The notes: a model not told the origin generated them from the letters alone. A stretch of 64,000 nt of DNA from Anaerolineaceae bacterium (GCA_020634135.1 JACKCG010000009.1:62001-126000); one strand, 5' to 3'. Positions 30,843 to 39,769 are shown, counted from the first letter of the stretch. Numbers and translations are program-made.

Positions 30843-31220
30843 ATGCCAAAGCAGCCCACCCAGGAGCAGCCAAAGCCCAATCCGAAGCTCAACCGCCGCC
30901 AATTGACCCAGCCGCTGACGGATGCCCTGGCTGAGAAACTCGCCAACGACATTCACGCCTGGACAAAGCCGAACGGCCTGAGCCTGATGAATGCCCGCAA
31001 GTTGATAGACACCTATGGCTACACGGCGGTGGGGAAGGGGCTGGCAAACCTGCGAGCCAGGGTCGAGCGTGACCCGGACGCCGTGCGTTCCCGTGCCGGG
31101 CTGCTCATCACGATTGTCCGAGGCTACTGGAAACAGGCACACCAGAACGAACGCACCATCCAGTTCGAACCGATCAAGCCGAGACGGAGTAAACGGGGGA
31201 AGACCAGAGACTATCGGTGA
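30843..31220 (+). CDS. Hypothetical protein, basic, Pro/Gln-rich N-terminus
   Basis: About 125 aa from the ATG at 30843; the frame is open from 30741 and the start is uncertain. The N-terminus is rich in Pro, Gln and Lys. A helical middle (LTDALAEKLANDIHAWTKPNGLSLMNARKLIDTYGY) and a basic C-terminus (KPRRSKRGKTRDYR) suggest nucleic-acid contact. I recognise no family. It stands at the boundary between the sugar locus and the AT-rich island and could be a remnant of mobile DNA. Confidence 0.45.
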   Translation: MPKQPTQEQPKPNPKLNRRQLTQPLTDALAEKLANDIHAWTKPNGLSLMNARKLIDTYGYTAVGKGLANLRARVERDPDAVRSRAGLLITIVRGYWKQAHQNERTIQFEPIKPRRSKRGKTRDYR

Positions 31221-31376
31221 GATGAGTCCTTTCCTTAAGCGTTTTGAAGGGGATAATCCACTAATTCAGACATATTTCACCCTGAAATCAGCCAGAATGT
31301 TTCACCGAATACCTCTTTTATGAAGGCTCTTATCTAACTATTTTATTTTGAATTTACCAACATATTTATTAACTTA

Positions 31377-31682
31377 CTAAATATCATTCTTATTAACCCA
31401 TTCTTCGTAACCACAGAAATCTAGTTTGCTTTTAACTCGTTCTACATCTTCTGTATTTGGCGGTGCATCTGATCCAAAACCGGAGGCATCATTATAAACC
31501 TCTGAACGATTTTTGTTGGCAAGTATGGACAAAACATCAGCTATTGTCCAAAATGACATTATTTGATGTAAGATCGATAAAACAGACCAATACTCATCTT
31601 CATTTATACCATTAGGAAAAGCACACTTTAGTATAGTATAAATATCCTGTAAGTAATCGGGAACTTTATCATTGCGTTCCAT
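31377..31682 (-). CDS. Small acidic protein, candidate immunity protein for the Rhs toxin
   Basis: A 101-aa protein beginning MERNDKVPDYLQDIYTILKCAFPNG (frame open to 31712). It is AT-rich compared with the surrounding genes. The helix pattern (NEDEYWSVLSILHQIMSFWTIADVLSILANKN) is loosely like DUF3349. It lies 85 bp downstream of, and on the same strand as, the orphan Rhs C-terminal gene, which is where immunity genes of polymorphic toxins sit. The immunity role is inferred from position, size and charge only. Confidence 0.6.
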   Translation of the reverse strand: MERNDKVPDYLQDIYTILKCAFPNGINEDEYWSVLSILHQIMSFWTIADVLSILANKNRSEVYNDASGFGSDAPPNTEDVERVKSKLDFCGYEEWVNKNDI

Positions 31683-31766
31683 AATATAACCTCGCCAAAT
31701 ATTTGTTGTCATACTGGGTATATACCCAGTATGACAGGTCGGATAAAAATAGCTTTATATAGTTGA

Positions 31767-32870
31767 TTATACAAATTTCTCACGGAATCTTGCTGGAGAA
31801 TGTGGAATCCCATTAAAATCTAGGATACCTTGACTTCGGATATAATTCAAAGCTCGTGTATTGCCTGTCAAGGTCGGTATTCTTAATTGATCCCCTGTTC
31901 CCAGAATGATAATGTCATTGACACCTAGACTGGCTGTTGGCTTCAATGCAGCGAATCGCGCAGAAGGATTATCCAAGACAACAGAAACCTGTGTTAATAA
32001 AGCTGTTGAATAAATAGTTTCAGTTGGACCAGCATTGCTATTTAATCCAACCAAAAATTCTTGCAGAGCTGTGTTCGTGGCAACCATTTGCCGACCTGCA
32101 ATTAGAGAAATAATCTCGGCACGTACAGCTGCAGTTTGCCCTGGATTATTGGGATTATACGCAACAAGCCCTGTCATTGTTCCTGTATCTAGATTAACGC
32201 TTGGAACCGGTGTACTAGTCGCAGTCGGCGCACAAACTTCTGTAGGTACTGGCAACGGCTGCAATTCCGGTTGTGGGGCTGGTGTTGTCTGCGGCTGCGG
32301 TTGCGGCATTGGTGTCACATTGGGATCAGATGGAGGCGGTGTCGGTGGCCGCATGTCCTCGAGTTGGTCTGGGGTGTAAGGTATTGGTGGGTACAACAAC
32401 CCTAAGAAAATCCCTACACCAAGCAGGTAGCTTATGGAAGCAATTCCAAGTACCACAGCAGCAGTCGCTGCTGCACCTGTCCCTACAACAGTAGCGGCTA
32501 TTTCTAATGTAGTACCTCCAACAACAACTATCTGCGGTGTATATTGTCCAAAGTCTTGGGCAGCACATACGATACCTGCAACGACATCCGCTGTTGCACC
32601 ATCGACTGACATAAAAGCAGGAATTGTCGCTTGAAGTGTTTTGACGGCAGCACGGGTTTGATCGAGAGTCATTTGGGGACATAAACCCGAAGCATCTGCT
32701 CTGTTGACGGGATTACCCCATACATATCCATAACGATTCACAGACATGGTGTTCAGGTATGTCCCCTCAAACGGATCAAGCGCCGTGAACACACCCAGCC
32801 CCGGCGCATAGTACCGCGCTCGCAGGTAGAGCAGGCGGTTGGCCTGATCCCAGCTGCGTGGAAAGCGCAA
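31767..32870 (-). CDS. Orphan Rhs-core C-terminal protein with PIN-like putative toxin domain
   Basis: A 367-aa fragment equal to the end of an Rhs protein. Residues 13-62 are the Rhs-associated core (LLYLRARYYAPGLGVFTALDPF ending in NPVNRADASG). Hydrophobic helices lie at about 110-165 and a Pro/Gln/Thr linker at 170-225. The C-terminal domain begins VNLDTGTMTGLVAY and continues NTALQEFL and GVNDIIILGTGDQL, then TLTGNTRAL. This order of Asp228, Glu271 and Asp319 resembles a PIN-type ribonuclease. The N-terminal YD-repeat part is missing: an in-frame TGA stands at 32883-32885, only four codons upstream of the TTG. It may be a displaced toxin cassette rather than a working gene. Confidence 0.75.
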   Translation of the reverse strand: MRFPRSWDQANRLLYLRARYYAPGLGVFTALDPFEGTYLNTMSVNRYGYVWGNPVNRADASGLCPQMTLDQTRAAVKTLQATIPAFMSVDGATADVVAGIVCAAQDFGQYTPQIVVVGGTTLEIAATVVGTGAAATAAVVLGIASISYLLGVGIFLGLLYPPIPYTPDQLEDMRPPTPPPSDPNVTPMPQPQPQTTPAPQPELQPLPVPTEVCAPTATSTPVPSVNLDTGTMTGLVAYNPNNPGQTAAVRAEIISLIAGRQMVATNTALQEFLVGLNSNAGPTETIYSTALLTQVSVVLDNPSARFAALKPTASLGVNDIIILGTGDQLRIPTLTGNTRALNYIRSQGILDFNGIPHSPARFREKFV

Positions 32871-33319
32871 CAGGCCGCTTGTTCAATCCGGCCTTTTCTC
32901 TGCCTGTATCCATCAGATTCAGCTAATTAGTTGTGAAATTTTATAAACTGTGCATAATATGTAACAGTGGTGATTGCATAGAATCCAAATAACCACGGTT
33001 GCATTGTCGAAACTGCTGACCAGAGAACCAACCTGCCGCGCGGATTCCAACACGCGGTGGATGTGAGAAGTTTGTGCCGGATAACCAACGAAAAGTGGAC
33101 CGTTTGAGCGGTTAAGTTGTAAATCACTCGTCAGGTTTTAGGATTATACAGTCCGGCTTCGGATTCCTGGATGGATTCAGCGCCGGTATTGGCGGTTATA
33201 ACCATCCAACGTGGGCGGCACACGCCAAACAGTTCTCTTCTCTATTGTTTTCGATACCAGCCGTGGGGTGATCGTTGAACCACGGCTGGTTTATATTTTA
33301 CCAGGCAACAGGAGGTTGA
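32871..33319. other. Gene-free AT-rich stretch between the Rhs fragment and recX
   Basis: About 450 bp without a convincing gene. Short frames exist on both strands but none has a ribosome site or family signal. No remaining Rhs YD repeats are readable on the minus strand. It contains the hairpin just before recX. It probably marks the right edge of acquired DNA. Confidence 0.55.
33256..33290 (+). terminator. Hairpin with U-rich tail in front of recX
   Basis: Perfect 11-bp stem ACCAGCCGTGG / CCACGGCTGGT with a 13-nt loop, followed by TTATATTTTA. It ends 20 nt before the recX ribosome site. It is either a terminator insulating recX from the island or a leader attenuator of recX itself. Confidence 0.7.
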
Positions 33320-33982
33320 ATGCCGCAGGGTGTGATTACGGCGCTGGAAGTCCAGAAACGGGATAAACAGCGCGTAAACATTTACCTGGATGGCGAGTAT
33401 GCCTTCAGCCTAAGTCTGATTGAAGCGGCCAAACTGCATAAAGGCCAGGTGCTTTCTGAAGAACTGATCGCGGAACTCCGTGATGAAGACACGATCCTCC
33501 GCGCCGTAGACACCGCAGCACATTTTCTGGGATACCGGCCCCGCAGTATGGCAGAAGTTCGCCAGAATCTGGCGGATAAAGGGTTTTCTCCCTCCGTGAT
33601 TGAAACCGCGTTAGGGCGCTTAGTGGAACGAGGGTATGTGGATGATCTGGCTTTTGCCCGTTATTGGGTGCAGAATCGAAGCACGTTCAGGCCACGCAGC
33701 CAGCAGGCGCTCCGCTACGAACTACGGCAAAAAGGGGTCACGGAAGACCACATTCAGGCGGCGTTGACCGACCTGGATGAACTGAGTTTAGCCTATGAGG
33801 TGGCACGCCAGCGGGCATCCCGTTTGCGCCATCCCACGCGAGAAGACTTTCGTAAAAAGCTTGGTGGACTATTACAGCGACGTGGTTTCTCCTTTACCAC
33901 TGTTCGGGAGACATTGGATCGGCTGGCGGATGAGCTGGTCGAAGATGACCCGGACTATTTTGCAGAGATAAATGACGAATGA
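33320..33982 (+). CDS. recX: Regulatory protein RecX
   Basis: A 220-aa RecX, which binds RecA filaments and limits recombinase activity. The three-helix repeats are visible: AAHFLGYRPRSMAEVRQNLADKGF, VIETALGRLVERGYVDDLAFARYWVQNR and RYELRQKGVTEDHIQAAL. The N-terminal strands (GVITALEVQKRDKQRVNIYLDGEYAFSLS) are as in Gram-positive/Chloroflexota RecX. An ideal AGGAGG ribosome site precedes the ATG. recA is not in the window. rny follows after 15 bp, so the two are probably co-transcribed. Confidence 0.93.
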   Translation: MPQGVITALEVQKRDKQRVNIYLDGEYAFSLSLIEAAKLHKGQVLSEELIAELRDEDTILRAVDTAAHFLGYRPRSMAEVRQNLADKGFSPSVIETALGRLVERGYVDDLAFARYWVQNRSTFRPRSQQALRYELRQKGVTEDHIQAALTDLDELSLAYEVARQRASRLRHPTREDFRKKLGGLLQRRGFSFTTVRETLDRLADELVEDDPDYFAEINDE

Positions 33983-33997
33983 CCAGGAGAAATCAAG

Positions 33998-35522
33998 ATG
34001 GAAACTGCCCTATTGATTATAGGTCTGCTGGTAGGCGGGGCGGTTGGTATCGCAGGTCTGATTATTTTACAGAACCGGCAAGGACAAAACCGGCGCAACA
34101 TAGCCGAAAACGAAGCCGATATTCTTCAACGCGCCAACCTTGAATCGAACAGATTATCAAAGATGCCGACCACAAAACAAAAAGCTGGTAGAAGAAACCG
34201 AAACCACCCTCAACCGCCGTCGGCGTGACCTGGATAAGGAAGATGAACGGATGCAGCGCCGCCGGGAAGACCTGGATAAACGCCTGGAACGCCTGGAACA
34301 GCGGGAACAGCAGTTGAATAAGCGCCAGAGCCGCCTGGATAAACAGCAGAACGACCTGGCGAAACTGGAGTCCGAGCGGATGGACGAACTGGAACGGATC
34401 GCCCAGATGACGCAGGACGAGGCCAAAGGTGAACTGCTGGAAGCGGTGGAAAAGGATACCCGTTCCGATATGGCGCGGATTATCCGCCAAGTGGAAGCCG
34501 AAGCGCGGGAGGAAGCCGATACCCGCGCCCGTGATGTGATTTCGCTGGCTGTCCAGCGGTTGGCCTCCGAGCATGTGAGCGAGATTTCGGTGAGTGTGGT
34601 GTCGTTGCCCAGCGATGAGATGAAAGGCCGGATTATTGGCCGGGCTGGGCGCAATATCCGTTCGCTGGAACAGGCGACGGGCGTGGACATTGTGGTGGAC
34701 GATACCCCGGAAGCGGTCACAATCAGCAGTTTTGATCCGGTGCGCCGGGAAGTTGCTAAACGCGCCCTGGAAAAACTGGTGAAGGATGGCCGAATCCACC
34801 CGGCACGGATCGAAAAACTGGTGGAAGACGCCCGTAAAGAGGTCGAGCATGTGATCCGTGAGGAAGGCGAACGGGCGGCCTTCGAGACCGGCAGCCCCGG
34901 TCTGCACCCGGAGATTATCAAACTGCTGGGACGGCTGAAGTTCCGTACCAGCTACGGCCAGAATATGCACGCCCACGCGATTGAAACTTCGCATATCGCC
35001 GGGATGATTGCGGCTGAGTTGGGGGCGGACGTGGCTACGGCCAAGCTGGGTGGGCTGCTCCATGACCTCGGCAAGGCGATTGACCACGAAGTGGAAGGCA
35101 CACACGCGCTGTTAGGAGCCGACCTTGCCAAGCGGTATGGTGTCCCGGCGAAGGTGGTGAACTGTATCGCCAGCCATCACCATGAGGTGGAGCAGGAATG
35201 CGTGGAGGCCTACATTGTCGAGGCCGCCGACGCGATCTCCGGCGCACGACCGGGCGCACGGCGCGAGAGTGCCGAGACGTATATCAAGCGGGTACGCACC
35301 CTGGAAGAAATCGCCTCCAGTTTTGAAGGGGTCGAGCAGAGCTATGCGCTCCAGGCAGGACGCGAGGTGCGGATTATCGTCCGGCCAGAAGCCGTGGACG
35401 ATTTCTCGGCACTCAAACTGGCGCGGGACATCGCCCGTAAAGTCGAGGAAACCATGCAGTATCCCGGCCAGATCAAAGTCCAGGTAATCCGCGAGACTCG
35501 TGCGGTGGATTACGCCAAATAG
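33998..35522 (+). CDS. rny: Ribonuclease Y, interrupted by two apparent 1-bp deletions
   Basis: Membrane-anchored endoribonuclease that starts mRNA decay. The N-terminal anchor (LLIIGLLVGGAVGIAGLIIL) starts at ATG 33998. The rest reads from about 34187 in another frame: long coiled coil, KH domain (EMKGRIIGRAGRNIRSLEQATGV) and HD domain (HAIETSHIAGM, LGGLLHDLGKAIDHE). Between them the third frame reads EQIIKDADHKTK, which is what the family has there. Adding one A near 34143 (GAATC to GAAATC) and one A in the A-run near 34180 restores a 508-aa protein. Both sites are homopolymers, so sequencing error is likely; a true pseudogene is the alternative. Confidence 0.9.
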
Positions 35523-35546
35523 CGCAACAACCGTGTTGAACCCGTT

Positions 35547-35580
35547 GAGAGGCGGCCCGCTGTGGCCGTCTCTTTTTTTT
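35547..35580 (+). terminator. Rho-independent terminator after rny
   Basis: GAGA-GG-CGGCC and GGCCGTCTC arms form a GC-rich stem with a small bulge, followed by eight T residues. It starts 25 nt after the rny stop and should end the recX-rny transcript. Confidence 0.85.
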
Positions 35581-35636
35581 CAAAGGGCGAGGCGCCAGGC
35601 CCCGCCCTTTGGGCCGTATGTTCGTCTATCGCGCCA

Positions 35637-37088
35637 TTACCCAGCCGGGCGTTCGTGCAGGCGGGCCTCATCCGGCAGGTCAAAACTGCACGTCGCATCC
35701 TGGTTGCGTACCCTTAAACCGGGGCAGGAAGCGATCACTTCCAGCCCATACGTGACTTCAAACGACTCGTGCAGCCAGAACCGCTCGCCCGGTTCGAGCG
35801 CGCCGCGCCATGCCACCCGGCGCAGGCAGGTGGGCGGATCAACCCCCGGCCCGTCGAAGCGTGTCCGCGAAAATGCCTGGATACAGCTGTTGGGTGGGAA
35901 AAATTCCAGGCTGCCGCCGCCATCCACAAAGGGCTGGGCGAAAAATGTCATTGAACGGTTGAACGGCGGGATATGCGGTGAGTTAACCGCCAACGCCTCC
36001 AGGTCGAGGTAAGTGCCGGACTCGTTCACGAAGCTGATGAACTGGCTGTTATAGTACAGCGTGATGTCGTAGACATCGTCGCCGCTGCGGGCTGCCGGTG
36101 TGGCAGAAGGCACGATGGTCGCCGTGGGGAACAGGGTCGGCGTCGGCGATGGCCCTTCAGTAGGAGACGGCGTCGGTGTGATGGTAGGAATCGGCGTCGG
36201 CGTCGGCTGCGATGGGAAGGTGCGATTCACGTTGATGTCTATTTCGGTCCTTAACCGCGTGACGCCGTCGGTGAACAGCACTTGAATCCGGTCAGGTGCG
36301 TTGGCGGGCAGTTGGACCACATCATCCCATACCAGCCATTCCTCTCGATGCAGACGGCTTCCGCCCATATCCAGAATCTGGATGTAATCCGGCTTGAAAC
36401 CGGTATTGGGCAGGCCAAACGAGCGCGATTCATCCGATAAGTACAGCGCATTGGAATACGGGTCATACGACACCGGCACAAAATCCGGGCGGGCAGCCAG
36501 CACGACGTATGTCAGCAGCCAGCGCTTCCAGCACATGACATACACCCCGGCCTCGCGGAAACCCGGACGGGTCGCGGTCATATTGTGGACGCGCGATGTC
36601 TGCCAGAAGTCCAGCGCCCCGGATACATCCGGGAAATACGCCGCGATTTCCGCCCCGATAACCTGGCCGTTGTCATATACCGGCCATCCGTTACGCCGCA
36701 GCCGTTCCCGCACGCTTTGCCCCAGTACATCAGTGTGCCAGGCGCTATAATCCCCTTCTGTATGGAAGCGCTCGTCCTCAAAAGGCGCATAAGGTGAAAT
36801 AAACGTCGCCTGCTGGGATGCGACCAGATCGAGGCGGGTATTGCGGGACAGCGGGTACAGACCGACTCCCACCCGCCACTGGTTGAGCCGGGTCAAGACA
36901 TATTCTTCAGCCTCGGGCGCCCGCTGCCAGCCCGATTCGCTCGGCACGCAGCCATCCGGGTAGTAATTGCGCGGGTCGCGGTCTTGCGCCTGGACGCTGA
37001 CAAAGGTCAGAGCCGGGTAGATCGCCAGAATAATAAGTGTCATCATGATGGAGACTGGGACAAGGTGATTCCTGAAGTATTGTTTCAT
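35637..37088 (-). CDS. Secreted CAP/SCP-domain protein with Thr-Pro linker
   Basis: A 483-aa exported protein. The signal peptide (VSIMMTLIILAIYPALTFVS) ends at VQAQ, near residue 35. A CAP (SCP/PR-1-like) domain occupies about 55-215: LTRLNQWRVGVGLYPLSRNTRLDLVASQQA, ERFHTEGDYSAW, GWPVYDNGQVIGAEIAAYF and MTATRPGFREAGVYVMCW. A beta-rich region and a TPTPTPI-type linker (about 315-355) lead to a C-terminal domain of 120 residues with several Cys. I start at MKQYF, the signal peptide beginning, rather than the longer frame. Bacterial CAP proteins are secreted and mostly of unknown role. Confidence 0.82.
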   Translation of the reverse strand: MKQYFRNHLVPVSIMMTLIILAIYPALTFVSVQAQDRDPRNYYPDGCVPSESGWQRAPEAEEYVLTRLNQWRVGVGLYPLSRNTRLDLVASQQATFISPYAPFEDERFHTEGDYSAWHTDVLGQSVRERLRRNGWPVYDNGQVIGAEIAAYFPDVSGALDFWQTSRVHNMTATRPGFREAGVYVMCWKRWLLTYVVLAARPDFVPVSYDPYSNALYLSDESRSFGLPNTGFKPDYIQILDMGGSRLHREEWLVWDDVVQLPANAPDRIQVLFTDGVTRLRTEIDINVNRTFPSQPTPTPIPTITPTPSPTEGPSPTPTLFPTATIVPSATPAARSGDDVYDITLYYNSQFISFVNESGTYLDLEALAVNSPHIPPFNRSMTFFAQPFVDGGGSLEFFPPNSCIQAFSRTRFDGPGVDPPTCLRRVAWRGALEPGERFWLHESFEVTYGLEVIASCPGLRVRNQDATCSFDLPDEARLHERPAG

Positions 37089-37336
37089 AGTCGTTTTACC
37101 TTTTGAAAGCTTCAATGAAAGTATCAAACCACACGGAGATTCCCCCAAAAAACAACCGTTTTTCAACGATCTCGTTTTAGTATAGACGAATTATATGAAT
37201 AGATATAAGAAAAATTAGGAAATTTACGAAATTTTTCAGTAATGACAGGTGTCCTGCCCATCCGGCACGCTTCATGAAATCGCCGGTAGCGTTCCGGGAC
37301 AAGGCATAGTATGTCTTTTTCAGACAAGGGAGTCGT

Positions 37337-38536
37337 ATGGCTGCATTACAGGGGATACGCATTCTGGATTTCACGCGGGTACTGGCCGGGCCGTTCTGCA
37401 CCATGCTCCTGGCCGACTTTGGCGCGGAAGTCATCAAGGTGGAGCGGCCTGGCGTGGGGGACGATACCCGCCAGTGGGGGCCACCCTGGGCGGGCAAGCC
37501 GGAAAACCGCATGAGCGCCTACTACCTGAGCGTCAACCGGAATAAGCGCAGCCTGACGCTGAACCTGGCAACCCCGGAAGGCTGTGACCTTGCGCGGCGG
37601 TTGGCGCTGACCAGTGATGTCTTGATCGAAAATTTCAAAGCCGGGCAAATGCAGGACTATGGCCTGGATGATGAGTCGCTCCGCCCGCGCCATCCCGGCC
37701 TGATTTATGCCAGCATCACCGGCTACGGCCAGACCAGCCCCTATGCTGACCGCCCAGGCTATGATTACGTGATTCAGGGGCAAAGCGGCCTGATGTCCAT
37801 CACCGGCCCGGCGGAGGGCGAGCCATACAAAGTCGGCGTGGCGATTTCTGACGTAATAACCGGGCTGTTCGCCGCTAACGCGATTCAGGCCGCGCTGCGC
37901 CACCGGGAGCGCACCGGCGCGGGGCAGTTTATTGATGTCTCCCTGCTCGATTCGCAGCTTGCCGCCCTGGTGAATGTCGCCAGCAACTACCTGGTCTCCG
38001 GTACACCCCCGCCCCGGTTCGGCAACGAACATCCCAACATCGTCCCTTACCAGGTGTTCCAGGCCGCTGATAAACCGTTTGTGGTCAACGTGGGAAATGA
38101 CCGCCAGTTCCGCCAGTTTTGCGCGGTCATCGGGCAGCCGGCGCTGGCGGACGATGCCCGCTTCGCCACCAACCCGGCGCGGGTCGTACACCGGGAGACG
38201 CTGATTCCGCTGCTGGAACGGCTTCTGGCGCAGCGCCCGGCGGCGGAATGGACACAGGCCTTGTTGGATGCCGGTGTCCCGGTGGGTGAAATCAACACGA
38301 TCCCGGACATCCTCAGTGACCCGCACGCGCAGGCCCGGGGGCTGGTGCAGGATGTCACCCTGGCGGACGGTACGGCAACCACCCTGCTTGGCTCGCCGCT
38401 GCATCTTTCGGCCACGCCACCGGCGCTGCACACGCCGCCCCCGCTGCTGGGCCAGGACACCGACGCCATACTCCGCGATGTGCTGGGGCTGGCGGACGCG
38501 GAAATCGCCGCCTACCGGAAAAAAGGGGTGGTATAA
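37337..38536 (+). CDS. CaiB/BaiF (family III) CoA-transferase
   Basis: Cytosolic CoA-transferase, 399 aa, typical family length. The beginning LQGIRILDFTRVLAGPFCTMLLADFGAEVIKVERP is diagnostic, and the catalytic Asp is expected in the YDYVIQGQSGLMSITG region (about residue 165). Other family blocks are NRNKRSLTLNLATPEG and VLIENFKAGQMQDYGL. An AAGGGAG ribosome site precedes the ATG. The acyl substrate (formyl, succinyl, carnitine-like and so on) cannot be inferred. The arsR promoter begins 6 bp after its stop, but there is no functional link to arsenic that I know. Confidence 0.92.
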   Translation: MAALQGIRILDFTRVLAGPFCTMLLADFGAEVIKVERPGVGDDTRQWGPPWAGKPENRMSAYYLSVNRNKRSLTLNLATPEGCDLARRLALTSDVLIENFKAGQMQDYGLDDESLRPRHPGLIYASITGYGQTSPYADRPGYDYVIQGQSGLMSITGPAEGEPYKVGVAISDVITGLFAANAIQAALRHRERTGAGQFIDVSLLDSQLAALVNVASNYLVSGTPPPRFGNEHPNIVPYQVFQAADKPFVVNVGNDRQFRQFCAVIGQPALADDARFATNPARVVHRETLIPLLERLLAQRPAAEWTQALLDAGVPVGEINTIPDILSDPHAQARGLVQDVTLADGTATTLLGSPLHLSATPPALHTPPPLLGQDTDAILRDVLGLADAEIAAYRKKGVV

Positions 38537-38541
38537 CCCAC

Positions 38542-38569
38542 TTGACAAATTGATAAACATCAATATAAT
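38542..38569 (+). promoter_or_regulatory. Promoter of the arsR-arsM unit
   Basis: TTGACA (38542-38547), a 16-bp spacer and TATAAT (38564-38569). The -10 box ends 7 bp before the ATG at 38577, so the transcript should start at or next to the start codon (leaderless). The spacer contains the ArsR operator. Confidence 0.75.
38549..38564. promoter_or_regulatory. ArsR operator 1
   Basis: Perfect inverted repeat ATTGAT-AAAC-ATCAAT lying exactly between the -35 and -10 boxes. ArsR/SmtB repressors bind such AT-rich 12-2-12-like palindromes. A near copy precedes arsM. Confidence 0.75.
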
Positions 38570-38576
38570 GAGGGTT

Positions 38577-38903
38577 ATGAGAGACGAAACCCTGCTGTTT
38601 GCGAAGGCGATGGCCGATGATACCCGCCAGGAGATCATGACGCATTTGTGCTGCGCGTGGCTCAATGTGAATGACCTGGTGGATAAACTCGGCGGCAAGG
38701 TGAAGCAGCCAACCGCCAGCCATCATCTGAAAATCCTGGAAGAAGCCGGCCTTGTGCATATCCGCCAGGAAGGGAAGTTCCGTTACTATTCGCTCAACCA
38801 GGAGCGCGTGACGCTGTGCTGCGGGCTGCTGATGCAGACCTTCGCCCCAGAGTCAACGCATACCCTGGTTCCGCTTGACCAGATCACGGTTCGCGGGGAA
38901 TAG
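38577..38903 (+). CDS. arsR: ArsR-family metalloregulator
   Basis: Winged-helix repressor, 108 aa. The order is LLFAKAMADDTRQEIMTHL, recognition helix KQPTASHHLKILEEAGLV (residues 43-60) and wing HIRQEGKFRYYSLN. Two cysteine pairs, Cys25-Cys26 and Cys81-Cys82, could bind As(III), although the classic ELCVCDL box is not present. ATG 38577 is chosen because ATG 38568 lies inside the -10 box. It is followed by arsM, and the same operator sequence occurs before both genes, so it is expected to repress both until arsenite binds. Confidence 0.9.
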   Translation: MRDETLLFAKAMADDTRQEIMTHLCCAWLNVNDLVDKLGGKVKQPTASHHLKILEEAGLVHIRQEGKFRYYSLNQERVTLCCGLLMQTFAPESTHTLVPLDQITVRGE

Positions 38904-38930
38904 CTGCGCTCTCTTTTTTTCGCCTGATGT

Positions 38931-38946
38931 ATCGAAGTTTATCAAT
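38931..38946. promoter_or_regulatory. ArsR operator 2, upstream of arsM
   Basis: ATCGAAGTTTATCAAT matches the reverse complement of operator 1 at 14 of 16 positions. It ends 14 bp before the arsM ATG, so ArsR bound here could block a separate arsM promoter or ribosome access. Confidence 0.65.
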
Positions 38947-38960
38947 ATGGAGTGTGTATC

Positions 38961-39722
38961 ATGACACAAAGCGATATTCATGCAGCCGTTCAGCAACGTT
39001 ACGGCGCGATTGCGGATAGTGCCGCTCCTTCCTGCTGCGGCGACTCATCGGACTGTGGCTGCGATTCCGCAAATGCCACCCTGTATGACAGCGCCTTACT
39101 TGAAGGGCTGCCGGTGGATGTCACGAACCTTTCGTTGGGCTGTGGCGACCCGGTGAGCATTGCCAGCCTCAACCCTGGCGAGACGGTGCTGGACCTGGGC
39201 AGCGGCGGCGGGATTGACTGTTTCCTGGCGGCGCGTCAGGTGGGCGACTCCGGCTATGTGATCGGGGTGGACATGACCCCGGCCATGCTCATGAAGGCCA
39301 ACGCCAACAAGGTGCAGATGGGCGCGCATAACGTCGAGTTCCGTAAAGGGCAGATCGAAGCGCTGCCGGTGACGGATAACAGTATAGACGTGGTGATGTC
39401 GAACTGCGTCATCAACCTCTCGCCGGATAAAACCGCCGTGTTTGGCGAGGCGTTCCGCGTCCTCAAACCGGGCGGGCGGGTTTCAATCAGCGACATCGTG
39501 ACCGAAGGCGAGTTCAGCGAGTCGCTGCGGGCGGATATGGCGAAATGGTCGGAATGCGTGACCGGCGCGATTGACGTGGAAAGCTACACCGGCCTGATGC
39601 GGGAAACCGGCTTCGTGGATATTCAGGTGGTGAGCAAGGTGGATGCGGAAGGCATTGTGCCGCGTCAGGATGGGATGCCGCGTATTTTCAGCGCCCGCAT
39701 CACCGCCACCAAACCGGTGTAG
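38961..39722 (+). CDS. arsM: Arsenite S-adenosylmethionine methyltransferase ArsM
   Basis: A 253-aa enzyme that methylates As(III) with SAM to mono-, di- and trimethyl arsenicals. The SAM motif is VLDLGSGGGIDCFLAARQVG (residues 77-96). The three cysteines known to bind arsenic in ArsM appear as Cys61 (LSLGCGDP), Cys149 (MSNCVINL) and Cys199 (WSECVTGAI). An additional N-terminal Cys cluster (CC at 25-26, CGC at 32-34) is common in bacterial ArsM. GGAG stands before the ATG. No arsenite efflux gene is seen nearby, so methylation may be the main detoxification route here. Confidence 0.95.
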   Translation: MTQSDIHAAVQQRYGAIADSAAPSCCGDSSDCGCDSANATLYDSALLEGLPVDVTNLSLGCGDPVSIASLNPGETVLDLGSGGGIDCFLAARQVGDSGYVIGVDMTPAMLMKANANKVQMGAHNVEFRKGQIEALPVTDNSIDVVMSNCVINLSPDKTAVFGEAFRVLKPGGRVSISDIVTEGEFSESLRADMAKWSECVTGAIDVESYTGLMRETGFVDIQVVSKVDAEGIVPRQDGMPRIFSARITATKPV

Positions 39723-39746
39723 GAGCGTTAACGCCTCAGATTTATA

Positions 39747-39769
39747 GGCGGGGGTGTTTCGCCCCCGCC
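39747..39769. terminator. Bidirectional hairpin between arsM and mscL
   Basis: Eight-bp GC stem GGCGGGGG / CCCCCGCC with a 7-nt loop between two convergent genes. There is no U-run, so it is a weak terminator on sequence grounds; the position favours that role for both strands. Confidence 0.5.
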
